Of a stretch of 64,000 nucleotides of DNA, positions 1-10,465 are shown one piece after another. Source of the DNA: Spironucleus salmonicida (Eukaryota > Fornicata > Diplomonadida > Hexamitidae); NCBI GenBank assembly GCA_000497125.2, contig CM035322.1, positions 1,310,001 to 1,374,000 of the forward strand, read 5' to 3'. A program made the translations under genes and the position numbers. The notes below the pieces were generated by a model. The model was given only the letters and a program-made list of their open reading frames with translations. It did not search any database and was not told where the DNA came from. Position 1 is the first letter of the stretch. The number at the start of each line of letters is the position of its first letter.

Positions 1-214
1 TGGCGATCTGGGAGGCTTCGGAGGCGATTCTCTCGAAGAGATCGTTGACCATGGAGTTCATGGCGGCCATGCACTGCTTGGAGACACCACAGTCAGCGTC
101 CTTGCCCTGGAAGGCATCAGAGGCCTTGAGAACCTTGAGGATGTAGGTACCATAGGTCTCTACTCTCTTCATCTTACGGGTAGCTTTGGCTTCAGGGGCG
201 GATCCAAGGGACAT
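1..214 (-). CDS. Histone H2B, divergent, C-terminus cut by window edge
   Basis: Core nucleosome histone that pairs with H2A. The visible 71 residues begin MSLGSAPEAK and contain the H2B signature blocks YILKVLK, a GVSK segment and NSMVNDLFERIASEAS. The N-terminal tail is very short (about 17 residues). The loop between KVLK and GVSK is about five residues longer than the usual QVHPDT form, so this is a divergent or variant H2B. The rest of the protein lies beyond base 1. A CCACTCC element precedes the ATG by 10 bases. Family assignment is secure; which H2B variant this is remains inference. Confidence 0.93.
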   Translation of the reverse strand, partial: MSLGSAPEAKATRKMKRVETYGTYILKVLKASDAFQGKDADCGVSKQCMAAMNSMVNDLFERIASEASQIA

Positions 215-224
215 TTTAAATAGT

Positions 225-231
225 GGAGTGG
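225..231 (-). promoter_or_regulatory. CCACTCC start-proximal element of H2B
   Basis: CCACTCC on the minus strand, 10 bases before the H2B ATG. The same heptamer occurs before five other genes in this window (see findings), which suggests an initiator or short 5' UTR element. Confidence 0.45.
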
Positions 232-441
232 AAATGCCAATCTAGGCACCTGGGCCTAGTCACTTGCGCAGGCTCACTTTTGCGAAATCACTATACTCCA
301 CATTATTATATTGCATATACCTCGTATACTCGGGAGAAAGCGAAATAGCCCAAAGATGGCTGAGTCTACTTTTGTGTACACTTCATCCTACAACGGCGAC
401 TTAATGACTTCGCACCTAGGCAGGCAGCCTCCAGTGGTCAG

Positions 442-1281
442 TCAGATAGCACGATCTCTGATGCTCTACCACGCCATTAACTCACAAATCACGCTGCCGG
501 CGACACACCTGGCGCGCGTGCTCAAGGTGTACACGAACGCAGCATCGCATAGCGGGTCGATTTCACACAGCAGCTGGTTCTTTAAGACTACAGCCCCTGT
601 CTCAAGTAGACCTAACAGCAGTCCAGATACAGGCGCACATACGCTGAGCTGGCCTCGGCGATGGGTCACAGCATCCATTTTTCGGTTGAGGCACTCGCCG
701 GACTCTGTCTACAGGCCCCCCTCATCAGACTCAATGACTCCTATCGGGTCTCCTATTTTTACAAACTCTCCAATCCCTCGTTTTGCTGTCCACCTCCCGC
801 CGATCTCAGCGCGGGCCTCGCGTTCGAATGAATATCCACCGATTAGCTCTGGCTCCGACATTTTCTACTGTTTCTAGCGTGTTCCCGCATAGCGCCCCGA
901 CTTTTAGATTACAATACTGGCCGTTAGACCCTCTATTCCCCAATTGGTTGAAATTGTCACCCCTTGGAATTTGAATTGGGTGGGTGCGGTGTTAACAACA
1001 ATATCATATTAGATATCGGATAGAAACTTAGACGAACTCGTCAAAACCGGTATAATATTGTCCACTAGGGCCTTGTTAAGCTGTTCTAGCGTCGTTACCC
1101 GACGTGCAGTTACCCCCTCTACCTCGAATCCTCCTACAAAAACCGCTTAGCAAAAGCTTTTCATTCGCTTTAGCGAAGTGGGATGATCTAGTTCTAGGCA
1201 GAATGCTGTGATTTATAACCGGGACAGGTAGATGGTCACGGCAGTGCCAACCTCTCCCGCACCGATTACAAGGACTCTCAT
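442..1281 (-). CDS. yqeB: YqeB-type accessory protein of selenium-dependent Mo hydroxylase systems
   Basis: Bacterial accessory protein family (EF2563/YqeB) linked to maturation of selenium-dependent molybdenum hydroxylases; its exact reaction is not settled. The 279 residues start with a glycine-rich nucleotide-binding-like segment (VLVIGAGEVGTAV). They continue with the family block SEPELIGGYSFEREARAEIG, a lipoyl/biotinyl-like domain (VKIGDPIG ... VCAPVSG) and the C-terminal DPLCDAAFVYTLSTRAR / VAGSVICELMA block. Length matches bacterial members (about 260). Eight in-frame TAA/TAG codons show that it is translated with the host code. GC is near 50%, far above its neighbours. This is most simply a horizontally acquired and then domesticated gene. 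Confidence 0.8.
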
Positions 1282-1599
1282 TCGAAATAATATATGAATC
1301 AATATATAATAACGGCTTCCAGTTACATCTCGTAATTTTTTTAGAAAATGATAAGCTCAAATGATTTATACTTGTCTCATCCAAATATATTTAGAAAAGG
1401 AAAAATCTATACTCATATGTTAAAGTAATATAGATCTTACTATGAATAGTTTGTTTTACCAGATTGTTGGGTATCTATTTTTGATAAAAACTGTTTTTAT
1501 TAAGATCCTTAAAATATACGATTTTTATTAAAGTAACATTCTTTATAGTATAGAAAAGGTTAAGTAACTTCACATATGTTGTATCATTAAACAATAGCT
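1282..1599. other. AT-rich gap, no gene seen
   Basis: Upstream region of the minus-strand yqeB gene and the next plus-strand gene. It is very AT-rich and I see no convincing reading frame or structured element in it. Confidence 0.5.
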
Positions 1600-1839
1600 A
1601 TGGATAATTTTACGATTCCAGAATTATTCAACCAATATCTTCAAAATGATACAACAGCAAAAATACATAAATCGATAAAACAAACTGTATAACAATTTAC
1701 AAAATTTGAATCAAAAAGTAAAAATATTAAAAAACATGATGAAAACTTGACTCCAAAATCGGAACATTTAGATACTTAAGAAAAAAATCATAAAAAGCAT
1801 ATGATTAAAGATTTTTATTAAACTCATATTAAATCATGA
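1600..1839 (+). CDS. Small charged hypothetical protein
   Basis: 79 residues from MDNFTIPELF to a TGA, rich in Lys, Glu, Asp, Thr and His, with four TAA codons read as Gln. Composition is more protein-like than the flanking AT-rich DNA, whose translations are only Ile/Asn/Lys/Tyr. I recognise no family. The frame stays open for long stretches past this TGA if UGA is read as Trp, but that extension has noncoding-like composition, so I end it here. Confidence 0.4.
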
Positions 1840-2423
1840 CGTGAATGCAATTATTTAATATTAATATCAAATAACAGTATGTTATTTTTTTATTTTATCC
1901 TTTGAATTCATGGTGAATTTATTATATGAGTTGTAATAAAGACGCAACAAATTCATATGCATAAAAATAATGCTAATAATAAATAATTTGGGCATTTACT
2001 CATAAGCTTCCGTTTTATTTTAAAGGATATTGATTTTTAAGATCTTAATTGTATTAAATTAATATTAAATTAATAGATTCATATTAAAAATTATAAATAT
2101 GTAGTTATGATGTCAATAAATCTATAAAAACTAGATAGTAAATCTCAAAAAATTATTTGCGAAATACTAATACTATATTATATTAAAAATTAATAATGTT
2201 GTCTTTATAAGTTAAATAATTTTTTAATATAACATTTTAAATAATTAGTATAAAATTGCACACTATAATTTAACTAAATAGAATAACAATACTGAATCAC
2301 TAAATATAATGAAGAAAACCTTATATTTAGTAATAATTTATTACTTTTGTCAATTATTTACTTAAATAAGATTAAAATAATTAATAATAATTGAATATAA
2401 TATTTGATATACTTAATAGTTCA
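1840..2423. other. AT-rich gap
   Basis: About 580 bases of very AT-rich DNA with only low-complexity translations. I see nothing else in it. Confidence 0.5.
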
Positions 2424-2843
2424 ATGAATTAAAGATGCTCATACTGTGCTTCAGAAGATCATACAATAACCTCTTGTCCAAAATAGAAGCAATGCTTTAT
2501 ATGTCTTAAAACATAGTGTAACTGTATTAAATAATATCTTTAAAAAATTGATAAATCATTACTTTAAAAACAATATGTTAATGAATGTTACCGTTGTAAT
2601 GGTGATCATACTATTTTTGAATGCCCTGAAAACGACGAATTATAATAAAAGTTTGATATTTTATCAGCTATTCCTGTTTAGGTAATTTAAAATGGATATT
2701 AGTTTGGTAAAATGTCTCTTAAAAGAAGAGAAGAGAAAAAAGGTAATTAGTTATGCTGTATTTGTGGTGGTACCTCACATGATTCTCGAGGCTGCTAAAG
2801 CTAAAACTTTAGACTACATTTTTCGGAAAGAGTATATAAGTGA
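2424..2843 (+). CDS. CCHC zinc-knuckle protein
   Basis: 139 residues with at least three CCHC zinc knuckles: CSYCASEDHTITSC near residue 5, CYRCNGDHTIFEC near the middle and CCICGGTSHDSRGC near the C-terminus. There are extra cysteines (CFICLKTQCNC) between the first two. Such arrays bind RNA or single-stranded nucleic acid, as in the Air1/2 and CNBP families; which family this belongs to is not clear. It ends ten bases before the stop of the convergent coiled-coil gene. Confidence 0.7.
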
Positions 2844-2853
2844 GATAACAATT

Positions 2854-4074
2854 TCACTTCATTACTAGAATTTAATTAAGTTAGGCCTTCAATTCAGTAA
2901 TTATTTGTCTCTAGGATTGATAATTATCTTCCGTCCACTAAAGATTTTCTTTTAGATCAGTAATATTTTCTTTCGCTGTAGTAAGTTATTTATGAACATC
3001 TAAGTTATCGCATCTTAGCTATTAAATAAGTTTAGACTATTAGTCTTTATGAGCATTATATTCCATGCCATTAAGTTCTTCGTTTTAATGGAATTAAATA
3101 TTCTCTTCTTCCATCTTTTTAAATTTTGTTAGTTTGTATTTAACTTTTTCTCTTTCATTATAAAGATCATTTCTTAGAGCCTCATTTTATTCAGTTAGCT
3201 ACTTTTAGGATCTATCTAACAATATAACTTTTTATCGAGATTCCTCCAACTCTCTTGCAAGCCTTTATTTATTGGACCTTTCAATGTTAAGTTTTTCTTT
3301 TAATATATCAATTTCTTATTATTAATCTATAAGTTAATCTTAATTTGCAATTTAGTAAATTTTTTCCTCAACTATAACATTTCGCTACAATTACTCTTTC
3401 TGTACATCTACTTTAGTATCATTAAGCTAACTTAACAACTCAAATGTATGTGATAACTGTTTATCATTCGTTTGATTAATACTAACAAAATAATTGAATT
3501 TTGATGAAATTTGACCAGGCACTTATTAGATCTCATTTGAATCCAAACTATATATTCTAATTGTATTTACTTTTGTAATTTCCCACTATAACCCATTCTT
3601 AGTCTCTACTAACTCAAATATTTTCAAGTTTAAAAAAATTCTCATATTTATGCATTATTAAACAGCTTTAAGTTAATTAATAAAAGGTTGATCGTTTTTG
3701 AACTAAATTTCTTTCAAATTATTAATATTTTTATTTCCAGGATTAAATAAATCATCTAATGGTTATATTTAATGAGCTTATAGTGTGATAGAAAATCTAT
3801 AATCTGGATTTTTAAGTTTTTCTCGTGCAATATCTATTGCTTCAATTATTTAGCTGGATGATATTAATTTCATCTCAGGGTTTGCATGAAGTACAATTAA
3901 ATCGCTGGATTCTGTGTAAAGTTATAAAATATAATTTGCCATTATAGATGATATATCTTTCTCGATAATGACATTTGCTGACATAGAGTTTGCCATAAAA
4001 GATACTGTATTTTTATATTTCTTCCCATATGATTTGGTAACTTATAATTTAGGATCATTAATAAATATATGCAT
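2854..4074 (-). CDS. Coiled-coil protein, unknown function
   Basis: 406 residues. The N-terminal half, up to about residue 230, is a folded-looking region with no motif I recognise. The C-terminal half is a long Gln/Lys/Glu/Leu-rich coiled coil (for example ALRNDLYNEREKVKYKL and NITDLKENLQ). Dozens of TAA/TAG codons fall at glutamine positions of the heptads. There are no membrane segments. Cytoskeletal or ciliary roles are common for such proteins, but this is only a guess here. Confidence 0.7.
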
Positions 4075-4118
4075 TTAAATCTTCAAAAAATATAATATAT
4101 AGTATAATATATAATAAG

Positions 4119-4430
4119 TCAATTGTCATCATCATCGTCATCATTTTCATTTGGCTAAACGGTGTGGAATCTACTTTTTACAGCTCTAGACTACGAAGCA
4201 TTAGATAGATTTTACTAAAAATATGCTATTTATTCATGTTTTTAGTTTTATTATGGAAATCCATTTTTGAGAACAAATTCAGCAGAATCATAATATCTCC
4301 CTTTATTAGTAGCTATACGACGTAATAAGGCAGCTCTATTAAATGGTAATCCTTTATCTTTACTTTCTTGTTCTTTTTTCTCTATTTCTCGTTGTAATTC
4401 CATAATATCTTCAGGACATGGATCAGGCAT
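4119..4430 (-). CDS. Endosulfine/ARPP19-like small protein
   Basis: 103 residues. The central segment RAALLRRIATNKGRYYDSAE resembles the endosulfine core in which FDSGDY carries the Greatwall-phosphorylated serine that turns the protein into a PP2A-B55 inhibitor. Here the core reads YYDSAEF, so the match is partial. The C-terminus is a run of Asp (NDDDDDDN). A CCACTCC element lies nine bases before the ATG. The size fits the family (about 110-120). The assignment is inference from a short motif. Confidence 0.5.
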
Positions 4431-4439
4431 ATTTTTGTT

Positions 4440-4446
4440 GGAGTGG
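4440..4446 (-). promoter_or_regulatory. CCACTCC start-proximal element
   Basis: CCACTCC on the minus strand, nine bases upstream of the ATG of the endosulfine-like gene. Confidence 0.45.
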
Positions 4447-4482
4447 CAATAATTCTACAAATACAATATAATATTAAAGTAT

Positions 4483-5517
4483 TCAACCTCTCTCAATTTT
4501 TCTACCCATTGCCCTCTACTAGCTTTTACTACTCCATAGCCATAACAGGCATGTTACAATAGTTCCAAATAATACTAGACCAATACTAACAAGTTAAAAT
4601 TAACCATCGTTTCCTTACAATGGAATAGGAAGATTCATTCCCCACAAGCCAGTGAACATAGCAGCCACGTCAAGACCAACTAATACACAAGTCATATGCA
4701 GTTCAAATTTGAGTAACGAATTACGAGCCCCTTCCAAATTAAGCTCTGCTAATTAAATTCTATTATCTAGTCGTGCTTGTAATTCTTATACCTCTAATTT
4801 TAAATTCCTAACCTAGAATAAATAATTCTCTATAATATCGCTAATAATTTCTATATCTACAACTAAATGTTCTAATATGCTTGAATTTTCACTTTAACTA
4901 TCATCCTAATACTAGTTTTAAAATGCTAAATTAGCTAAATCAGATTCATTTTCTAAAAGTTTTTGTAGTGTTGACTATGCAGTCTAGGCTTCGGATTCCA
5001 CTTAGGCTAACGATTACTAACACTAAGCTAAATTCTATTATCCTACTAACGTTTCTGCTACCTTAAAGAATTGGTTTGATTAGTTTTCAATTTGATTGAA
5101 TTATAATGAGAGATTTGAGATAACGAAATGTAAAGCTGTTTCTAAAGCTAGTAGTTCAAAATGATGCTCAATTTCAGTATTTCTTTCGAGTTCTAGGATT
5201 TGATTAAAGATGGATGAAAATTTTTAATAAAAAAGTTCTGATGCGTCTTAGTATATCAAAAAAAAGGAATTTTACTTAATAATAGCGTTAATTTCCCCAA
5301 AAGATATAATAATTGCATTTTCACGTGGTTCAATTTGTTATGAGACGACTAGTAGTGTTCTAACATCACGAAGGGAAATATTAAGTTTAGTTGAAAGTTA
5401 CGACCTGGTAAAATTTTATATATCATTTATAATAACATAAGATGTCTTATAGTGTTATAAAAATTAAGTATCTGGTAGCAGAGCCGTAAATTTAACAATT
5501 TTAATATTTCGTTCCAT
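4483..5517 (-). CDS. Mrs2/CorA-type magnesium channel
   Basis: 344 residues. Divalent-cation channel of the CorA/Mrs2/Alr1 superfamily, moving Mg2+ across a membrane, in eukaryotes often the inner mitochondrial one. The diagnostic GMN tripeptide is present (AAMFTGLWGMNLP) at the end of the first of two C-terminal membrane helices; the second is VSIGLVLFGTIVTCLLWLW. The N-terminal domain includes LRDVRTLLV and PRENAIIISFGEI, as expected for Mrs2 proteins, followed by the long helical stalk. No mitochondrial presequence is obvious. Confidence 0.88.
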
Positions 5518-5624
5518 ATTAATAATATATTAAATATATATAATATTTAAATCTATGTAAAAATATAATTATTTTAATTAACATAATAATAGCTAATTAT
5601 TAGTTTTGAACATTCCTCGCAAAA

Positions 5625-6131
5625 ATGCCGCCAAAAGCAGGAGCAGGAAACAAAGATGAGGATCCGTTTAAGGAGAAATATTTATAGGCAGAATAGCGTA
5701 TATAGGTATTAGAGCGTTAGCTCCTAGCTCGTGCCGAAGAAAATGCACGTTTAGCAGCTGAAGTTCGTAATATAGAACAGCAAGCCAAAAAATTTTCATA
5801 AGAAGTTTAGATAGAAAGAGCTGATCGTTCTGATATCACATCTGATATGACCCGTCAATTTAAAGCTATGTAGGATGAATTACTGAAAGATATTTCGGAG
5901 CGTGAAAGATCAATTGAAGCTATTCGCGCGAGTGCAGCTAAAGAAAGAATTTAACTTGAAAGCGATATGAAAGAGAAAAACGAGATAATTTAAAGAAAAG
6001 ATTAAGAAATTCTAGAACTTAAAACTAGATTAGATTAGCTTTCCAGAGAATTCTCCTCTATTTTAAGAGAAACTTTAGATACAATCAGCGATAAAATTGA
6101 ACATAAAACAGACGAAGTTAATATTATGTGA
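5625..6131 (+). CDS. DRC12/CCDC153-like nexin-dynein regulatory complex subunit
   Basis: 168 residues, coiled coil throughout, beginning MPPKAGAGNK. The block DITSDMTRQFKAMQDELLKD followed by a C-terminal EFSSILRETLDTISDKIE matches the layout of CCDC153/DRC12, a small subunit of the nexin-dynein regulatory complex on motile axonemes. In-frame TAA/TAG supply most glutamines. The gene ends at a TGA 55 bases before the next candidate gene. Family call is by motif order; membership of the complex is inferred. Confidence 0.7.
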
Positions 6132-6186
6132 GATACGATTATTTTATTTCACTCTCTATTAAGAATACGATAAATACCTCTTTGCA

Positions 6187-6827
6187 ATGAAAATGTAGAT
6201 ATTTCCGCTAGCAACTTTAGCTCCTCTGATGTCAGCTCTCTATATTATTTCTCTAGAGCAATGTTTGGATGTACATAGTAATAATCGTTTTCAAATATAT
6301 ACAGTTTTTTAAGCCCCCTACGCGCAATAACCTTTTATGATGTTGTAATGAGTGATATGGGAAATAAGGTAAATATACTACTAATATCACATATTAAAAC
6401 ATACATTCCTGGAAAATTTAAGCACACTGTTGTGAACCAGTAAAATATAGCCTTGGGGTTCATAAGAGCCTCTGCAAAATTAAGTGGCACAGTATCTTTA
6501 ATTTAAGTAAAATAGTTAATATAAAATGTAAGATCGAATTTATGTTACAGTATTAATTTAAAAAGAACTTTAGTAGATAGACCAGAGGAAAGAAACTATA
6601 CTTATACAAAATTATGTAAATCTTTGGAAAGGAAATATGAAAGAGGTATTAGAGGAATAGTGAGGAAAAGGTAAATTAATAAGTTTTTCTATGTAACCTA
6701 TCTATTTATAAATGGATTATTTAATTTAAAGTTAAATTTTTCAAAGTCTCCTTATGGGGTTATGATAAATATTTTTTAGAGATAGAAGCATAAAAAATAC
6801 AGTATGTACATAACCTTGTTTTTTTGA
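6187..6827 (+). pseudogene. Frame-broken gene for a signal-peptide protein, possibly p24/TMED-like
   Basis: The reading starts at MKMQIFPLATLAPLMSALY, a good signal peptide, and runs in frame to about 6335. A different frame then carries protein-like sequence (DVVMSDMGNKVN, GKFKHTVVNQ, RTLVDRPEERN) to a TGA at 6825. The switch coincides with a run of four T at 6333-6336, so one missing base there would join the halves. The order (signal peptide, an early Cys, a beta-rich part with DVV.SD..G, then EERN..T) recalls p24/TMED cargo receptors, but only weakly. It could be a real frameshift, an assembly error or a small intron. Confidence 0.35.
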
Positions 6828-7163
6828 TAATGAAAACATAACTCTGTGAAAGAACCATCTAAATTTGTACGATTCATGCACATACTCTACTCTGGAAGGA
6901 TGGCAGCAGAAATAAAAAAATAGCTGAACGCTATAGAAAGGACTGACGTGTAAGATTTTTTAATAAAAATATTCATACTGATAATTGTGATAAAAATAGT
7001 AAAAATAGTAGTCTGTACAAGCCAGAAATCTTCAGTTAAAAATTTCTCCATTATATAGAGGAAGGAATATTAATAAAGATACTATATTATTATATTAATT
7101 TAATTATCCTTGGTTCTTTATTTTAATACATAATTTTGTATTATATATTCCTATATAGCCAAA
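6828..7163. other. AT-rich gap
   Basis: No convincing gene. It holds only low-complexity translations on both strands. Confidence 0.4.
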
Positions 7164-7601
7164 ATGCACCAAAAGTTAACATTTCAGCAGAAATGCTTCC
7201 TAGCAATATTACATCCAATTACAGCAGTAAAGCTTACACTCACACATCATATGCATAAGTTAAACCTAAACTTTCTTCAATCATTTTTTTTCTACTTCAC
7301 ATCGCTAGAATCGCTATATTTCGCGAAAGAACATAAATAGGCACCACCACCACCAGCTATCTAACCGTTATTTTCATCGATTTTAACGGCATAAAGTGAT
7401 GCATTTAGCATATAAAAACACACAGCACAGAGTGTACAATTAGATTAGCTAAAGGCAGAAGTTGTAGCGGTAGGTGATTGCTCTATCGTCGAGTTATGTG
7501 AATTTGTAGTGAAAATTCATGAAATTGATGATTTAGTTGAAGGAAATTTTTCATAAAAAGGGATCTAAATGGTTGCACTATTGCATGCGTTTACGAAGTG
7601 A
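7164..7601 (+). CDS. Uncertain reading frame, C-terminal half protein-like
   Basis: 145 codons from an ATG to a TGA. The second half (QAPPPPAIQPLFSSILTAQS, then LKAEVVAVGDCSIVELCEF) looks like protein. In the first third a different frame looks better, and the two meet at a run of eight T near 7282-7296. It may therefore be a frameshifted gene or one with an undetected intron. I recognise no family. Confidence 0.3.
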
Positions 7602-7736
7602 GTTATAGGGGTTAGTATGAGTTATAATTATATATATGAGGATTAATAACTGTAGATACTTGTTTTTTAAATTTTTGCGTTTGTTGCTTAAGAATATGTT
7701 TTTAAATTTTTAATGAAAAGTGAAGCAAAACAGTTC

Positions 7737-8132
7737 TCAGTAGTCTACAAATTTGCTCCTGAATATCTCTTCCGCCCTAGTCACATCAATATCTGTGTCG
7801 TCGGCAAATTTGATTTTCTTTTCAACCTGTTCAGATTTTGTGATGAAATACAGCATTACGCCTACCAAAATAATGAAAGAGATGAACCAGAAAGCCTTAT
7901 TAGAAGTAAGTTTTGGTGTTGTAAGCGTCCTAATTTCAACATAATCGTTAATTTTATAGTTAACTGTTTTAGTAAATTTATAGCATTTAGCATTAATGCA
8001 TGCAAACAATTTACCAGACTTCACAAAAGAGCCTGATTTAGTTGCTATATAATAGTCATGTATTTGGCTATTGTTAAATAATAGTGGAATACTTAAAATA
8101 GCCAGGCTGAGAGTAATGTATATTTGTATCAT
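7737..8132 (-). CDS. Small membrane protein with signal peptide
   Basis: 131 residues. A hydrophobic N-terminus (YITLSLAILSIPLLF) acts as signal peptide or anchor. A second membrane helix at about residues 82-98 (FWFISFIILVGVMLYF) is followed by a charged tail of about 30 residues that would face the cytosol. Few glutamines, so it is open even under the standard code. Topology suggests a type I membrane protein. Function unknown. Confidence 0.6.
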   Translation of the reverse strand: MIQIYITLSLAILSIPLLFNNSQIHDYYIATKSGSFVKSGKLFACINAKCYKFTKTVNYKINDYVEIRTLTTPKLTSNKAFWFISFIILVGVMLYFITKSEQVEKKIKFADDTDIDVTRAEEIFRSKFVDY

Positions 8133-8203
8133 CCTATTATTAGAGTGAAAAATTTATTATGATTAATCGTATAATAATATAATAAATATTTTTTCTTTTT
8201 AAT

Positions 8204-8851
8204 ATGCTTCGTATTGACTGTCGAAAGTAATATGATCTTAGAGACTACAAACTTTTATTTCCTTCTAGACTTGGTGTTACTATTATAGAATTAGGCCGTA
8301 CTATAGTCTAAGCTGTGGTTATAAAAGAAGAAATCCCACCTACTGCTAAAAACACTGGATAGTTTATCATAAACTCACCGTTTACACACCAGACGTAATT
8401 TTTTGTCGATAGAGTATTGAGATAGCTCTTACCGCTATCAACCCTGCAAATTACTCCAAACAAGTTAGCTTACAAAATAACCCTCACAATCACCATTCTG
8501 ACAGATGATGGATGCGCAGCTTCCGCAGCAGTCACCGCGGGATCCGCTGCCTTGCTTTCTTCGACTTTATAGGTATAATTCGTGCCAATTTGCGTATTTT
8601 TCGTCCCCTCTGCCGAATCCTCAGCTTCAGCTTCAGCCGATCCATCTATTGCCGAAGGTGAGCCGACGCTCATGATAGCCTACGACAAGTCTGGAAGCAT
8701 TTTTATGATGATTGGCGACGCAACAAACTGCGAGGAGAGCGCGATTCAAGGCATGGGGGCCAGCGCGCTCAGCGTGCAAATGGAGGACGCCGTGCAGTCC
8801 GAAATCGAGAAGAGAAGGCGCGAGCGCAGGGCGAGGTACCTCATAAAGTGA
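8204..8851 (+). CDS. Exosome RNase PH-domain subunit (Rrp43/Rrp42/Mtr3 group)
   Basis: 215 residues. Ring subunit of the RNA exosome, which degrades and trims RNA in nucleus and cytosol. The RNase PH layout is visible: CRKQYDLRDY at the start, SRLGVTIIELGRTIVQAVV, then LSTLQITPNKLAYKITLTIT and TDDGCAASAAVTAGSAAL. The C-terminal part (GEPTLMIAYDKSG) fits the second half of the fold. Which of the six ring subunits it is cannot be settled by eye. The 3' part is GC-rich. It ends 12 bases from the convergent kinase gene. Confidence 0.8.
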
Positions 8852-8863
8852 AATCCAGCGCGT

Positions 8864-9649
8864 TCACTGAACTAGGAAGTACGATGCCGGGAGCATAACT
8901 TTTTGGCGCGCGAACTCGCTCGCCGCGCTGCCAATTTCGCAGAGGTTTTCGAAGGTCAGCCGGCAGTCCTGCTGGAGGCGAAACAGCAAAAAGCTGCAAA
9001 ACGCATCGCCGGCCCCGACGACACTTGCGGGCTGCTGAATTTCGTCTATGAAAATTCGCTTTTTGCGACTTTGAAATTGAATTTCCACTCCATCGCTAAA
9101 AGTAGTGAAAACCGCCTTTCCGCTGAAATCCAGATTTCCGACCTTATCTTCATCTGACTTTTTGATGATTTTCACGAATTTCAATATTTAGAGCATTATG
9201 TCCGTCTGGAAATCGTTCAGCGGGGAGCGAAAATTGCAGTCGAAAATTAGGAGCGTTTCGGTGGCCAAAGATCTCAATAAGTGAAGGTTTTGAGCGTTCA
9301 AAATGGCGATTCCGCTTAAAAATACGATTTCTGGAAGACGAGGGAGTGGCGGCAGTATGAATTCAGATTTGTAAAAAGAGTAAACCGTCGTTTTTGAGTC
9401 AGAAAAGCCCACTGCTAAATTAGTTTTTTCTGTTTATTGTGGAAGTAGATTTATTTTTGCCTTTGTTAGTTGACTTTTTATGATTTGAGCCAATTAGTCA
9501 TTTCCAAGTTATGTTATAAAAACATAGTCCGCCTTGAGATAGGTGAGATTGAAAGATACATTTAGACAACCGCCGCCCGGGGAACCGTTAATCTAGGAAT
9601 TTTTGAAAATAATATCGTAATTTAGAGATCCAATAACGGTTATTTTCAT
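8864..9649 (-). CDS. PfkB-family sugar kinase
   Basis: 261 residues. Ribokinase/fructokinase-type kinase that phosphorylates a sugar or nucleoside with ATP. The N-terminal block ITVIGSLNYD, the substrate-side SPGGGCLNVSFNLTYLKAD (the GG-N motif) and LGNDQLAQI are present. The C-terminal catalytic motif reads VVGAGDAFCSFL, with the GAGD anion hole and catalytic Asp. It is slightly shorter than most members (about 300). The 5' part is AT-rich and the 3' part markedly GC-rich. Substrate unknown. Confidence 0.88.
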
Positions 9650-9893
9650 TTTATAATAATATGATATTTAGTATTTAATGTGAATAAAATATAAATATTA
9701 AGAATATGTAATAAATAAAATTACTATATAATAATTAAGTTATATCAAAAAATCGATATTATTTTTAAAGAAGTTGTTTGTTGAGTTTTATTAATAAACA
9801 ATTTAATTCTTCAATATGCTAGGATATTGATAAATATTATATACAATTACACACTATTATTTATAAACATAAATTTAGAATGTGATAGTGAAA
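9650..9893. other. Divergent AT-rich intergenic region
   Basis: Lies between the starts of the sugar kinase (minus) and the gene at 9894 (plus), so it should hold both promoters. No motif recognised. Confidence 0.4.
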
Positions 9894-10442
9894 ATGGATA
9901 TTATAATATGTTAGGTTTAAGTTTACTGTTAATGGTAAATTTAAACAATCATTTTATAATGATTTTAATTAGCTGAATATGAAACAGGATATATAGAAAT
10001 TAGTAATAATAGTTAATTACTTAGCAGAATAGATTATGTGGGTATTTAGGAATTCAATCTTAGCGATGTAGGTTTCAAAATAAAATTATATACATATTTC
10101 AGAGTTTCGACGATAGAAATAGTAGCCTTTACTAATTAAATAATCAGGTATAAAAAGATATTATTTAATAATAATTTTTTTTAAAGTACAAATCACATAT
10201 AGTATTTTTATGATAAAAATAGAAGTCTAACATTTAAGATAAAGATGATTATGCTATCTTGTCAGTATAGTGTAGGTAGAATAATAATGCAGCCTTAAAA
10301 TATAATTTTATAAGCTACGATGTTTATTTAATTCTATTGCATTTAATTATAGATGTTTGTTTCTAAACAAAAGTAAACCTTTATTACTCTTATAATGCTA
10401 ACTGGTAGCAATGCGAATTTATCAGAATATAAATATATTTGA
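9894..10442 (+). CDS. Hypothetical protein with one in-frame TGA
   Basis: From ATG at 9894 the frame passes one TGA (9960, read as Trp) and stops at TGA 10440, giving 182 residues. The part after the TGA is protein-like (AEYETGYIEISNNSQLLSRI, then DYVGIQEFNLSDVGFKIKLY). The stop lies 23 bases from the stop of the convergent repeat gene, as expected for a true gene end here. Without UGA=Trp the frame would have no ATG until much later. No family recognised. A frameshift near 9960 is the alternative. Confidence 0.45.
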
Positions 10443-10465
10443 CTAAGCCCCCAAACATAATATAA

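Noticed and set aside
311-877. 188-codon plus-strand frame in the GC-rich region
   Set aside because: Antisense shadow of yqeB, whose minus-strand translation matches a known family.
1840-2300. Extension of the 1600 gene through further TGA codons
   Set aside because: The added sequence is only Ile/Leu/Asn/Lys/Tyr-rich, like noncoding DNA here.
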